DNA from: CAVDHB01 sp963608705
GTDB taxonomy: Bacteria; Bacteroidota; Bacteroidia; Bacteroidales; Bacteroidaceae
Direction of reading: 5' to 3'
Length of the DNA: 52,783 bases
Assembly (NCBI GenBank): GCA_963608705.1
Contig: CAVDHB010000008.1
Location: 1-52,783 of the forward strand
Part shown: positions 25,612 through 34,845 of the stretch, piece by piece
Numbering within the stretch: position 1 is the first letter of the stretch
Layout: every line of letters begins with the position of its first letter
Program-made: the position numbers and the translations under genes
Notes under the pieces: generated by a model
Database searches by the model: none
What the model saw: only the letters and a program-made list of their open reading frames with translations
Told to the model about the DNA's origin: nothing

Positions 25612-26118
25612 TTAGTCTTTACGTGTGTTAATCCCTTCGAGCATGAATATCAACAATGAAGTGAAGAGTGTGCTTCCTCCAATGTTTATCAACACGTCTG
25701 TCCAATGGGAAAAAGAGAATGAGTCCAGCAAATAAAATATGACATGATGGAAGAAGACGCACGAAAACACATAACGTATAAATGCGCCCTTCCCCATCTT
25801 GCGGGCAGAAGGATCAAGTTCGTCATTGTCTTCCTTCACAGAATAAAGTTTCAGAAAGAAAGGCTGTACCATCGCCAGCATGACCGTAGAAGCCGCTGAG
25901 AGTCCCGGTGTGTTGGAAAAGATGTCTACCAAAAGCCCGATACAAAACGCCCACACAAGGTTAGCGTCACGTGAGCTTCCCGCCGGGAATTTCAGCACGA
26001 GATAAATATACAGTAACGGAGTTGCATATCCAAAAAACTGCACACGGTTCAGTACCAGTGCCTGTGCCAGCACCAAGAAGACGAGCCAGATAATTTCTTT
26101 GAAAATTGTTTGTACCAT
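25612..26118 (-). CDS. mreD: Rod shape-determining protein MreD
   Basis: This 168-aa membrane protein has five to six hydrophobic spans (FKEIIWLVFLVLAQALVL, LLYIYLVLKFP, AFCIGLLVDIF, and others). F-C-I-G-L-L-V-D-I-F-S-N-T-P-G-L is the MreD hallmark. It is part of the elongasome with MreC, RodA and PBP2. It begins directly after the mreC stop with no gap. Identification rests on the hallmark and on strict gene order. Confidence 0.9.
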   Translation of the reverse strand: MVQTIFKEIIWLVFLVLAQALVLNRVQFFGYATPLLYIYLVLKFPAGSSRDANLVWAFCIGLLVDIFSNTPGLSAASTVMLAMVQPFFLKLYSVKEDNDELDPSARKMGKGAFIRYVFSCVFFHHVIFYLLDSFSFSHWTDVLINIGGSTLFTSLLIFMLEGINTRKD

Positions 26119-26991
26119 TTATTGTCCTTCTTCCTCCTCCAGCTTTTGCGCACGCTGAATAGAATCCGTAATAAACTTCAACTCCCCACTGTTCTTGCTC
26201 TCAATCACACACACGTCTCTCAAACGGCTGAAATCTGTGGTGAGTCTTACCTTTAGCCGATAGGAAAGTCCGTCTTTCGAATTATAGACGTGTTCCACTC
26301 GTCCAACCAACACACCTTCGGGAAACACCGCAGAATAGCCACTGGTCACCACAAAGTCACCTAATTTAAAATGAGCGTGTCTTGGTATCTCATCCACCCA
26401 GGCATGACGACTGTCGCCTCCGTCCCAACGAAGATAACCGAAATAGTCACGTCCAAGAATTCGGCAGCTGATATTTGACTTGGAATTCAGCACAGGTAAC
26501 ACAAGTGCGAAATGCTCGGTGGTCATATAGACAATACCAGCCACTCCGTTGCCACCCGTGACGCCCATTTCTGTCTTCACTCCGTCTGCCGCACCCTTGT
26601 CAATAATCAGATAGTTGTCCTTACGGTCTATGCTATTACTGATTACTTTAGCAGGTATCAACCGAAAGCCTTGCAAGGCGTTTCGAGTGCTATAACTGCG
26701 AATGCGAGAATCTCGTGTCTTCTCGAATAACATATTCTTTAGCTGGGCAACCTCGCTCTGCAAAGCGACGTTGCGCTGCGTCAACTCCTCGTTCACTTTG
26801 CCCAAGGAGAAGAACGACAGTACCTCGCTATAATATGTATTCACCTGTCCTGCCACATAATTTGCCGAAGTGAAGTATACACTGCCCTGAAAGCCGTTGA
26901 AATTGAACAACAAGAGCAAACTCACTACCTCCAGCACCACAAACAGGAAGATGTAGTGAAACTTCGATAAGAAATTCAGCAGATTATGCAT
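26119..26991 (-). CDS. mreC: Rod shape-determining protein MreC
   Basis: This 290-aa protein is anchored by one N-terminal helix (FHYIFLFVVLEVVSLLLLF, about 11-29). A coiled coil follows (about 60-92, VNEELTQRNVALQSEVAQLKNM), then the beta-barrel periplasmic domain with GVTGGNGVAGIVYMTTEHFALVLPV. MreC links MreB to PBP2 and activates it. It lies 26 bp after mreB. Length and domain order are normal. Confidence 0.93.
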   Translation of the reverse strand: MHNLLNFLSKFHYIFLFVVLEVVSLLLLFNFNGFQGSVYFTSANYVAGQVNTYYSEVLSFFSLGKVNEELTQRNVALQSEVAQLKNMLFEKTRDSRIRSYSTRNALQGFRLIPAKVISNSIDRKDNYLIIDKGAADGVKTEMGVTGGNGVAGIVYMTTEHFALVLPVLNSKSNISCRILGRDYFGYLRWDGGDSRHAWVDEIPRHAHFKLGDFVVTSGYSAVFPEGVLVGRVEHVYNSKDGLSYRLKVRLTTDFSRLRDVCVIESKNSGELKFITDSIQRAQKLEEEEGQ

Positions 26992-27017
26992 ACAGCAGTT
27001 TACTCCTTAAATGTATA

Positions 27018-28040
27018 TCAACGCATCAAGAATGAGAACTTACCCACATTCTTCAATGCAACTCCCGTACCCTTTGCCACGCTGTGCAACGGGTCTTCGG
27101 CGATATGGAAAGGAATATTTATCTTGTCGGTCAGACGTTTGTCCAAGCCACGCAATAATGCGCCACCACCTGAAAGCCAGATACCATTGCGTACTATGTC
27201 GGCATACAGCTCAGGGGGAGTGTTCTCCAACGCACTTAACACAGCCGTCTCAATCTTCGCCACGGATTTCTCCAGGCAATGTGCGATTTCCTGATAGCAC
27301 ACAGGTACTTCCATTGGAAGGGCTGTGATACGGTTCGGGCCGTGTACTACATAGTCATCGGGAGCTTGTTCACCAAGGTCGGTCAACGCAGCACCCACAT
27401 GAATCTTAATACGTTCAGCCATGCGCTCGCTGACCTTCACATTGTGCTGACGGCTCATGTATTCTTGAATATCCGCTGTCAAGTCATCTCCCGCAATACG
27501 GATGGAGTTGTTTGTCACGATACCGCCGAGGGAAATCACGGCGATTTCCGTGGAACCTCCGCCTATATCCACAATCATGTTACCCTCGGGAGCCTCTACG
27601 TCTATACCGATACCAATTGCGGCTGCCATAGGCTCATAGACAAGATAGACATCACGTCCGCCGGCATGCTCCGCAGAGTCACGCACGGCACGGAGTTCCA
27701 CTTCCGTGCTGCCAGAAGGCACACCGATGACCATTCTCAAAGAAGGAGAGAACAAACGGCTGCCCGTATGCACCATCTTGATAAGACCGCGCATCATCTG
27801 CTCGCAAGCATAGAAATCCGCAATCACGCCATCTCTTAACGGACGGATGGTGCGAATATTCTCATGCGTTTTTTCATACATCATCTTAGCTCTTTCGCCT
27901 ACAGCAATCATTTTGTCCGTACGACGGTCAAGAGCCACCACGGATGGCTCGTCTACGACAATCTTGCCATCACAGGTAATGATGGTGTTGGCCGTTCCGA
28001 GATCCATCGCTATTTCCTGGGTAAATGAAAAAAATCCCAT
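27018..28040 (-). CDS. mreB: Actin-like cytoskeletal protein MreB
   Basis: This 340-aa protein shows the actin-fold nucleotide motifs: DLGTANT near residue 12, DIGGGSTEIAV at about 157-167 and LSGGGALLRG at about 303. An amphipathic/hydrophobic N-terminus (MGFFSFTQEIAM) suits membrane contact. It forms filaments that place the elongation machinery. The gene lies 12 bp downstream of purH and heads the cell-shape genes. Confidence 0.96.
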   Translation of the reverse strand: MGFFSFTQEIAMDLGTANTIITCDGKIVVDEPSVVALDRRTDKMIAVGERAKMMYEKTHENIRTIRPLRDGVIADFYACEQMMRGLIKMVHTGSRLFSPSLRMVIGVPSGSTEVELRAVRDSAEHAGGRDVYLVYEPMAAAIGIGIDVEAPEGNMIVDIGGGSTEIAVISLGGIVTNNSIRIAGDDLTADIQEYMSRQHNVKVSERMAERIKIHVGAALTDLGEQAPDDYVVHGPNRITALPMEVPVCYQEIAHCLEKSVAKIETAVLSALENTPPELYADIVRNGIWLSGGGALLRGLDKRLTDKINIPFHIAEDPLHSVAKGTGVALKNVGKFSFLMR

Positions 28041-28052
28041 TCCTCTCTGTTA

Positions 28053-28658
28053 TTATTTATTCGTTTTCTCAAAATAAGCGTGAATGGCGGTGTCATAGTG
28101 AGAAGAAACACCAAAGGCACGTTCCGCAAACACACGGCGTTCAGCCAAAGAAGTCTCAGCGGCACCGTTCTTTTTCAAGATGTCCAGCAACAGACTGTAC
28201 TCGGCTTTGCTTGGCACAATCACGACATCTTTGAAGTTCTTGGCTCCCGCACGAATTAAGGAGATACCGCCTATGTCAATTTTCTCAATGATATCCGCCT
28301 CGGATGCGCCAGAAGCGACTGTTTCCTCGAAAGGATACAAGTCCACAATCACCAAGTCTATCTCCGGGATTTCATATTTCGCCATTTCCTTTTGGTCTTC
28401 TTCCAAAGCACGACGGCCTAATATGCCTCCGAATATCTTCGGGTGCAGCGTTTTCACACGTCCACCAAGGATGGAAGGATATGTCGTGAACTCTTCCACA
28501 GCCTGACAAGGATAACCCTGAGACTCGATGAACTTCTGTGTACCGCCAGTAGAGATGAAGTGTACACCGTCTTTATGCAGTTCGGAAAGGATATTCTCCA
28601 AACCGTCTTTATGGAAGACGGAGATTAACGCCGTCTTTATTTTCTTGTTTTCAGCCAT
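28053..28658 (-). CDS. purH: IMP cyclohydrolase domain of PurH (stand-alone)
   Basis: This 201-aa protein matches only the N-terminal MGS-like IMP cyclohydrolase domain of PurH, with FISTGGTQKFIE, TTYPSILGGRVKTLHPKIFGGIL, VDLYPFE, EKIDIGGISLIRA and SSHYDTAI. It should convert FAICAR to IMP, the last step of purine synthesis. The usual bifunctional enzyme is about 500 aa. Here the frame stops right after the domain and mreB begins 12 bp later, so no transformylase part is left in this locus. A separate AICAR transformylase must exist if the pathway is complete. The gene leads the mre operon. Confidence 0.9.
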   Translation of the reverse strand: MAENKKIKTALISVFHKDGLENILSELHKDGVHFISTGGTQKFIESQGYPCQAVEEFTTYPSILGGRVKTLHPKIFGGILGRRALEEDQKEMAKYEIPEIDLVIVDLYPFEETVASGASEADIIEKIDIGGISLIRAGAKNFKDVVIVPSKAEYSLLLDILKKNGAAETSLAERRVFAERAFGVSSHYDTAIHAYFEKTNK

Positions 28659-28686
28659 ATAGAGATACTTGTTATAGTTTTGATTG

Positions 28687-28694
28687 CAAAGGTA
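28687..28694 (-). promoter_or_regulatory. Putative -7 element of the purH-mre-rodA operon
   Basis: The minus strand reads TACCTTTG, 29 bp before the purH start at 28658. It fits TAnnTTTG exactly; the -33 element is not obvious. It would drive six genes coupling purine synthesis and cell-wall elongation. Confidence 0.5.
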
Positions 28695-28759
28695 ATAAAA
28701 ATCAGAGGAATATTCAGCCCTTCTTCCTCTTTTTTTATTTGTTTAGCTTATTTCCTTTC

Positions 28760-30409
28760 TTATGGCTGTTTATGGCTTGTCCACATCCGCCACACATACC
28801 ATCCACAATGGCTGAACGCAAACACGAAGGAAATAATCAGCAATGTTTTATCCTCCTCCCATCCTACGGTCTGCTGATGCCACAATCCCGTCAAAATCGC
28901 CAGCACAGACATGACCACTCCTAAGAAATTCAACATCGTCATTCCCTTCCTTCTCCCACTGCCTGCCAACTTGCTGTGACGCACCCCATAGGAAGCATAG
29001 ATATCCAATCCTATAAGCATCCAAAGCACTAACCGAATCCAAGTGTCAGCCGGTAGAAAACACATCATACCCAGGCAAGTAAGGATGCCAAGTACAGGAA
29101 CATAAGGAACAAATGGGGTATGGAAAGCTCGTGGTGCCTCGGGCATAGTCCGGCGTACAATCAGCACGGCTGCACATACCAAGGTGAAAGCGAACAAAGT
29201 GCCTATGCTCACCATCTCTCCTGCCACTCTTGCCGGCACGAAAGCGGCCAGAAGCCCCACAATACCCATAAACAGCAGGTTACTGTGTACCGGTGTGCCA
29301 AACCGGGTGTTTATTTTTGAAAAGAATGGAGGCAACAGTCCGTCCCTGCTCATGGAATAGAAGATACGGCTTTGGCCTAATAATGTGACCATTATCACAG
29401 AACAGTAGCCCAACAGAATCGCCAGTAGTATCGCACGGTTCATCCACGGATAAGCCAACACGAAATGACCTGCCGCATCTGTATGTCCCATGGCAGAAAT
29501 AGCTACCGCTACCGGAGCGATACCTTCCTGCCCTTTATAGTGCGTGTACGGTACAACTCCAGTCATCACATGAGCGAAAAGGATATACAGTATCGTGCAG
29601 ACAAGCAGTGAACCTAAAATGCCAATGGGCATACTGCGACTCGGATTGCGTGTCTCCTGCGCCGCCGTACTAATAGCGTCAAAGCCTAAATAAGCGAAAA
29701 ACACCACGGCAGCCCCACGAAGCACTCCAGACACACCGAACTCACCCAACTGCCCTGTATTTGCAGGGAGATAAGGCTGATAATTCGCATTGTCAATGAA
29801 CTTCCATCCCAAGAAAATAAACAAGATGATGACACCTACTTTCAGACAGACGATAAAATCATTTAGCAAAGAACTTTGGCGAGTGCCTCTCATCAGCAGC
29901 AAACTAATCAAAGCCACGATGCAAAAAGCGGGAATATTGGCGACACCTCCGTCCCAAGGACAGGCTGTCCACTGAGCTGGAAGGTGAATGCCCGCACCTT
30001 CCAAGAACACCACCAGATACCGGCTCCAACTGATACTCACGGTAGTGGCCGCCACGGAATACTCCAGTACCAAGTCCCAGCCGATAATCCAAGCCACCAG
30101 CTCCCCCATCGTCGCATAAGAATATGTGTAAGCACTGCCCGCCACCGGAATCATAGAGGCAAACTCCGCATAACAAAGACCTGCGAAACAGCATCCGACC
30201 GCAGCTATAATAAAAGACAGCGTGATAGCCGGGCCGGCATAGTCTGCCGCCACTGTACCCGTGATGGAAAACAATCCCGCACCGATAATCACTCCGACTC
30301 CCATAGCGATTAAGCCCATCGGCCCCAATACTCTTTTCAATGTTCCTTGTCCGCTTCTTTCGGCTTCCTTTTGAAGCGACTCCATACTTTTTCTGGCAAA
30401 TAATCCCAT
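28760..30409 (-). CDS. APC-superfamily amino acid permease
   Basis: I start it at 30409 (MGLFARKSMESLQKEAERSG) because the longer frame to 30595 runs through the promoter at 30438-30468. The 549-aa product has about 12-14 hydrophobic spans and the APC family opening MGVGVIIGAGLFSITGTVAADYAGPA, followed by SFIIAAVGCCFAGLCYAEF and AYTYSYATMGELVAWIIGWDL. These match the cationic amino acid transporter/YhdG-like branch. The substrate cannot be told from sequence. It is convergent with nothing close and divergent from the epimerase gene. Confidence 0.88.
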   Translation of the reverse strand: MGLFARKSMESLQKEAERSGQGTLKRVLGPMGLIAMGVGVIIGAGLFSITGTVAADYAGPAITLSFIIAAVGCCFAGLCYAEFASMIPVAGSAYTYSYATMGELVAWIIGWDLVLEYSVAATTVSISWSRYLVVFLEGAGIHLPAQWTACPWDGGVANIPAFCIVALISLLLMRGTRQSSLLNDFIVCLKVGVIILFIFLGWKFIDNANYQPYLPANTGQLGEFGVSGVLRGAAVVFFAYLGFDAISTAAQETRNPSRSMPIGILGSLLVCTILYILFAHVMTGVVPYTHYKGQEGIAPVAVAISAMGHTDAAGHFVLAYPWMNRAILLAILLGYCSVIMVTLLGQSRIFYSMSRDGLLPPFFSKINTRFGTPVHSNLLFMGIVGLLAAFVPARVAGEMVSIGTLFAFTLVCAAVLIVRRTMPEAPRAFHTPFVPYVPVLGILTCLGMMCFLPADTWIRLVLWMLIGLDIYASYGVRHSKLAGSGRRKGMTMLNFLGVVMSVLAILTGLWHQQTVGWEEDKTLLIISFVFAFSHCGWYVWRMWTSHKQP

Positions 30410-30437
30410 AATACTTTTATATCGTTCTTTAAAAATG

Positions 30438-30468
30438 CAAAGATAAAAGAAACTGTTCTTAAAAACAA
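30438..30468 (-). promoter_or_regulatory. Promoter of the amino acid permease gene
   Basis: The minus strand reads TTG, 20 bases, then TATCTTTG, matching the Bacteroidetes primary-sigma pattern (TTTG/TTG-N19-21-TAnnTTTG). It ends about 28 bp before the ATG at 30409 and decides the shorter start for the permease. Confidence 0.65.
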
Positions 30469-30612
30469 CCCACAAGACATCTGAATGTATCCGCTCATTA
30501 TACTTCTTACGTATATCCCCTTGCCAGAAGGCGTAAATACAGTTCTTCAGATATTTCGAATGATAATCGAATAAAAAAACTCCTATTATTACCATTATAC
30601 CAGCTTTCGCTG

Positions 30613-30620
30613 TATATTTG
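30613..30620 (+). promoter_or_regulatory. Putative -7 element of the epimerase gene
   Basis: TATATTTG fits TAnnTTTG and lies 53 bp before the ATG at 30674. No -33 TTTG is present at standard spacing. Confidence 0.4.
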
Positions 30621-30673
30621 CGATCAGAAACAAAACATAAAAATATATGAACTCCCTAAACTAACAGGATATT

Positions 30674-31555
30674 ATGATAGAATTAGAGAATGAACTGCTT
30701 TCGGTCCGCATCGCGGAAGAAGGTGCGGAAATGCGTGCCATCACACACCGACAAAACGGAAGAGAATACCTATGGAACGGAAATCCACTATACTGGAAAA
30801 GGTGCGCTCCCGTGTTATTCCCCATTGTGGGAAGCCTGTGGAAGAAGAAATACCAAATCAATGGGAAGGAATACTCCCTCTCACAACATGGATTCGCCAG
30901 AGACATGACCTTCAAGCTCATGTCCTATACGAAGAACTCCACCGCACTCCGTCTGACAAGCGACGCAGATACATTAGAGAAATTCCCCTTTCCTTTTATA
31001 TTAGAGATACAATATTACTTGGAGAATAATAAGATCCATGTGACCTACACCGTGCATAACTCCGCAAAGAAAACTCCGCTGTATTTTCAAATCGGAGCGC
31101 ATCCGGCATTCAACTATCCCGACTTCAATCCCAAGGATAACATACATGCGTACTTACACACAGATACCGACACACTTCACTACAAACTGATAGGAGAAGA
31201 AGGATGCCTGAACACAGCGCAGACTTATTCTTTACAGGCGGAAAAGCATTATTTTGCATTAGATAACAAGTTATTCGATAAGGACGCCTTGGTGATGGAG
31301 GGAAAACAGCTACACCATGTCAGCCTATTGGATAAAGAAAAGAAGCCCTACCTTAGTTTAGACTTTGACGCTCCAGTCTTCGGACTTTGGTCTCCTGCAG
31401 GGAAAAACGCACCATTCATTTGTCTGGAACCCTGGATGGGACGGTGCGATGCCATAGGATTTCAGAAGGACTTCTCTGAGAAAGACTGGATCAACAAGCT
31501 GGAAGGCGGCAAGAACATGACATTCTCCTATACCATCCGGATTGAAAACGCATAA
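30674..31555 (+). CDS. Aldose 1-epimerase family protein (LacX-like)
   Basis: This 293-aa protein has a galactose-mutarotase-type beta-sandwich fold. Its motifs are GAEMRAITHRQNGREYLWNG (about 19-38), PVLFPIVGSLW, YSLSQHGFARDMTF, QIGAHPAFNYP (likely substrate-contacting His) and FICLEPWMGRCDA. Family members interconvert alpha and beta anomers of sugars or sugar phosphates. No signal peptide is seen, so it is cytoplasmic. It ends before a strong hairpin terminator shared with nadB. Confidence 0.85.
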   Translation: MIELENELLSVRIAEEGAEMRAITHRQNGREYLWNGNPLYWKRCAPVLFPIVGSLWKKKYQINGKEYSLSQHGFARDMTFKLMSYTKNSTALRLTSDADTLEKFPFPFILEIQYYLENNKIHVTYTVHNSAKKTPLYFQIGAHPAFNYPDFNPKDNIHAYLHTDTDTLHYKLIGEEGCLNTAQTYSLQAEKHYFALDNKLFDKDALVMEGKQLHHVSLLDKEKKPYLSLDFDAPVFGLWSPAGKNAPFICLEPWMGRCDAIGFQKDFSEKDWINKLEGGKNMTFSYTIRIENA

Positions 31556-31580
31556 GTAAACGTAGGCCACTATAACAAAA

Positions 31581-31616
31581 ACAGCCCTCATGCAAACCAC
31601 ATGAAGGCTGTCTTTG
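31581..31616. terminator. Bidirectional terminator between the epimerase gene and nadB
   Basis: ACAGCCCTCATG pairs with CATGAAGGCTGT (one mismatch), followed by CTTTGTATTATT on the plus strand and preceded by an A-run that gives T-rich sequence on the minus strand. It sits between converging genes. Confidence 0.75.
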
Positions 31617-31634
31617 TATTATTCAAAAAACATT

Positions 31635-33227
31635 TTACTTTTTGTCATAAGCATGAAGAGGATAATCTATGGTATAATGAAGCCCGCGGCTCTCATGACG
31701 CTCCAACGCCTGACGTGTAATCAAGTAGCCCACGTTAATCATGTTACGCAACTCACAGATGTCCCTTGTCGGTTTTACCCGTTTGTACAAAGCCTCAGTC
31801 TCCTCATACAGTAAGTCCAGACGGTTCCACGCACGATGCAGACGGAGATTACTACGCACAATGCCCACGTAAGTACTCATAATCTGCTCCACTTCTTTTT
31901 TGTCCTGTGTGATAAGCACTTTTTCTTCATTGGTCATCGTGCCTTCATCGTTCCATTCCGGCACTTTTGTATTGAAGGCATAGTCCTCATAAGACTTCGC
32001 ACAGTCCTTCGCAGCGGCATCCGCATACACAATAGCCTCAATTAACGAGTTGCTGGCCAAACGGTTGCCGCCATGCAATCCCGTGCATGAACATTCACCC
32101 ACCGCATACAGGCGGTTGATGCTGGAACGGGCGTGAGTATCCACCTTGATACCGCCACACATATAGTGGGCGCAAGGCACTACTGGGATATACTCTTTTG
32201 TGATGTCAATACCGATGGAGAGACATTTCGCATAGATGTTGGGGAAATCACGCTTGGTTTCTTCCGGGTCTTTGTGCGTCACGTCCAGACATACATGGTC
32301 TATACCGTGAATCTTCATCTCCTTGTCGATGGCACGCGCCACGATGTCACGAGGTGCCAGACTCAAACGTTTATCGTATTTCTGCATGAATTCCTCTCCG
32401 TCTGGCAAACGAAGGATGCCGCCGTAACCTCGCATAGCTTCTGTAATCAGGTAGGCGGGGTGTGTTTCTTTCGGATTATAGAGTGCCGTAGGATGGAATT
32501 GCACGAACTCCATGTTCTGTACTTCTCCCTTGGCACGGTAAACCATGGCGATTCCATCCCCTGTGGCGATTTCAGGATTAGTGGTAGTCGTATAGACTGC
32601 GCCTGTACCTCCCGTAGCCATAAGTGTAATACGGCTCAGGTATGTATCAATCTTGCCTGTCGCCTCATCAAGCACATACGCACCGTAGCATTCAATATTA
32701 GGAGTACGACGTGTCACCTCTACTCCCAAATGGTGTTGGGTGATAATCTCTACCGCCAAGTGATGTTCCAGCACAGTGATACGAGGATGATGTTTCACAG
32801 CCTCTATCAGTCCACGCTGGATTTCCGCACCTGTGTCATCCGCATGGTGCAGGATGCGGAATTCCGAGTGTCCACCTTCCCGGTGCAAATCCCATGTGCC
32901 ATCGGGCTTTTTATCAAAGTTCACGCCCCATTTCACCAGTTCCTTGATTTGTTCCGGTGCGTGCGTCACTACCAATTCCACAGCGGCACGGTCGTTGATA
33001 TAATCTCCTGCCACAATCGTGTCGTGGATATGTTTATCAAAATTGTCTACTTCCAAATTTGAGACAGAGCAGATACCTCCCTGTGCTCTTTCCGTATTGC
33101 TTTCTTGTATCGAAGTCTTGCATACAAGAGCAATTTTGGCATGAGGGCAAGACTCCGCTATTTTCAAGGCGAAGCTCATGCCTCCTATGCCAGATCCTAT
33201 TACTAAGAAATCGTATTCTTTTACCAT
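31635..33227 (-). CDS. nadB: L-aspartate oxidase
   Basis: I start it at 33227 (MVKEYDFLVIGSGIGGMSFAL), giving 530 aa, because the FAD-binding Rossmann motif then begins at the N-terminus as in the family. Further marks are NTERAQGGI, the HTHAP...GVNFDK region, an H-Y-M-C-G-G-I loop and GGNRLASNSL. It oxidises L-aspartate to iminoaspartate with FAD, the first step of NAD synthesis. The partner genes nadA and nadC are not in this window. A TAGTTTTG element at 33248-33255 could be its -7 box. Confidence 0.95.
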   Translation of the reverse strand: MVKEYDFLVIGSGIGGMSFALKIAESCPHAKIALVCKTSIQESNTERAQGGICSVSNLEVDNFDKHIHDTIVAGDYINDRAAVELVVTHAPEQIKELVKWGVNFDKKPDGTWDLHREGGHSEFRILHHADDTGAEIQRGLIEAVKHHPRITVLEHHLAVEIITQHHLGVEVTRRTPNIECYGAYVLDEATGKIDTYLSRITLMATGGTGAVYTTTTNPEIATGDGIAMVYRAKGEVQNMEFVQFHPTALYNPKETHPAYLITEAMRGYGGILRLPDGEEFMQKYDKRLSLAPRDIVARAIDKEMKIHGIDHVCLDVTHKDPEETKRDFPNIYAKCLSIGIDITKEYIPVVPCAHYMCGGIKVDTHARSSINRLYAVGECSCTGLHGGNRLASNSLIEAIVYADAAAKDCAKSYEDYAFNTKVPEWNDEGTMTNEEKVLITQDKKEVEQIMSTYVGIVRSNLRLHRAWNRLDLLYEETEALYKRVKPTRDICELRNMINVGYLITRQALERHESRGLHYTIDYPLHAYDKK

Positions 33228-33433
33228 GGTAATGTGTTTAATGGATGCAAAACTACTAAAAAAGTACAGACATCTTGGTGTACAGTTGGATTTATATGGT
33301 TTTTTTATTAATTTTGTCACTAATTCAAGTAGACAGACGAAAGATCGCCTCACAGCACAAACACGACCTCCCTTTGAGAGAAGGGATGCCCACTTTATTG
33401 TGGTGCGTAATTCGAGCGTAAAAAAGACTGATA

Positions 33434-34828
33434 ATGAACAAACAGACTGACAACCATTTTATAACGAGAAGAACTGAACGATATACTAAGAAACTCTTTT
33501 GGATACACAGCTTGAAATGTGTGCTCATGGGACTTTTGTTCTCATTGGCACCAAAGGTGTATGCCGACAATCACTTGGACACACTCGCTAACAAGATGAT
33601 TGTAGGTGATTCCGTTTTCCATACATGGGAAGAGGAAGTGAACGGACGCTTGCAGGATATTTTGAAAGAATATAACCCCCAGTCTCGTATTGGCATTTGC
33701 GTGTTTGATTTGACAGATGACAAGATGCTCTATGAGTTCGGAGGGCAAGAGTTGTTCCGCCCAGCCTCTACACAAAAAGTGCTTACGTCCATCACGGCTC
33801 TCGACATTCTGGGTCGTGATTACAAATTTTCCACCAAGGTCGTTTACACAGGAGAAATCAAGGACAGTGTGCTGTGTGGTGACGTGTATGTGGTCGGAGG
33901 ATTCGACCCGGCCTTTGACAGCAATGACTTGAACCAGTTGGTAAAAGATATTGCCAATCAAGGTATAAAACGTATTGCAGGGAGAGTGTATTACGACATC
34001 TCCATGAAAGACGGACAAACCGTAGGAGAAGGATGGCCACGTAGCAGCCGGCCTGTGCTGACCCCATTAGTATTGAACCGTCGCACGGGTTTCATGTCAG
34101 CCTTCATGAACCGATTAAGAGAAGAGAAGATTCTCGTGGACAGCCTCGACTGCAAGGATGCCATAGCACCAGACAGCGTGACCCAGTTAGTCGCTTGTGA
34201 ACATACGATGGAGCAAATCTTGTATCGTATGCTGAAAAGAAGCGACAACCTGTATGCGGAAGCATTATTCTATCAGCTGGCAGCCAACGAAGTGAACAGA
34301 CACGCCAGTAGTGAAGATGGAGCAAAGGTGATAGACAATATGATACGGGTAGTGGGAAAGAATCCTGAAGACTATAAAATCGTGGACGGATGCGGATTGT
34401 CCTATCACAACGCCGTATCCCCGGAATTGGAAATTGCCTTTTTGAAATACGCCTATCATAATCCGGCCATCTACAACCTGCTCTACCAGTCACTGCCCAT
34501 TGCGGGAGTGGACGGAACACTCCGTAGTCGTATGACCAACGGCACAGCCTTCCACAATGTGAGGGCAAAGACCGGTACGCTGAATGGTCTCAGCTCATTA
34601 GCGGGATATGCCACTGCCTCCAACGGTCATCAACTGGCCTTCTGTATCATCAATCAAGGATTTCCCCGCAGGGTCTATGCTTACCAATTCCAAAAAGAGG
34701 TGTGCAACACGTTGACCATGAAATACGAGCAGCCTGACCACAACCTGTTTTTAGCGCATTCATCCGACTCCATTCAGAAGAACGTAGCGGACAGCACCTC
34801 CATAAAAGTGGTGGCAAGAGCGGAATAA
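33434..34828 (+). CDS. dacB: D-alanyl-D-alanine carboxypeptidase/endopeptidase (PBP4 type)
   Basis: This 464-aa S13-family class C PBP has an N-terminal signal/anchor (LKCVLMGLLFSLAPKVYA). Its catalytic motifs are S112-T-Q-K115, SDN (270-272) and KTG (379-381). It trims or cuts peptide cross-links in the periplasm. The insertion between the first two motifs is present, as in PBP4. The gene starts a plus-strand run with udk (17 bp later) and a DNA glycosylase. Confidence 0.9.
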   Translation: MNKQTDNHFITRRTERYTKKLFWIHSLKCVLMGLLFSLAPKVYADNHLDTLANKMIVGDSVFHTWEEEVNGRLQDILKEYNPQSRIGICVFDLTDDKMLYEFGGQELFRPASTQKVLTSITALDILGRDYKFSTKVVYTGEIKDSVLCGDVYVVGGFDPAFDSNDLNQLVKDIANQGIKRIAGRVYYDISMKDGQTVGEGWPRSSRPVLTPLVLNRRTGFMSAFMNRLREEKILVDSLDCKDAIAPDSVTQLVACEHTMEQILYRMLKRSDNLYAEALFYQLAANEVNRHASSEDGAKVIDNMIRVVGKNPEDYKIVDGCGLSYHNAVSPELEIAFLKYAYHNPAIYNLLYQSLPIAGVDGTLRSRMTNGTAFHNVRAKTGTLNGLSSLAGYATASNGHQLAFCIINQGFPRRVYAYQFQKEVCNTLTMKYEQPDHNLFLAHSSDSIQKNVADSTSIKVVARAE

Positions 34829-34845
34829 AAAGATAAGATAGAAGC

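Noticed and set aside
32133..33062. 309-aa frame antisense to nadB
   Set aside because: It lies inside the conserved nadB coding region; composition is rich in Cys, His and Arg, as expected of a reverse-strand shadow.
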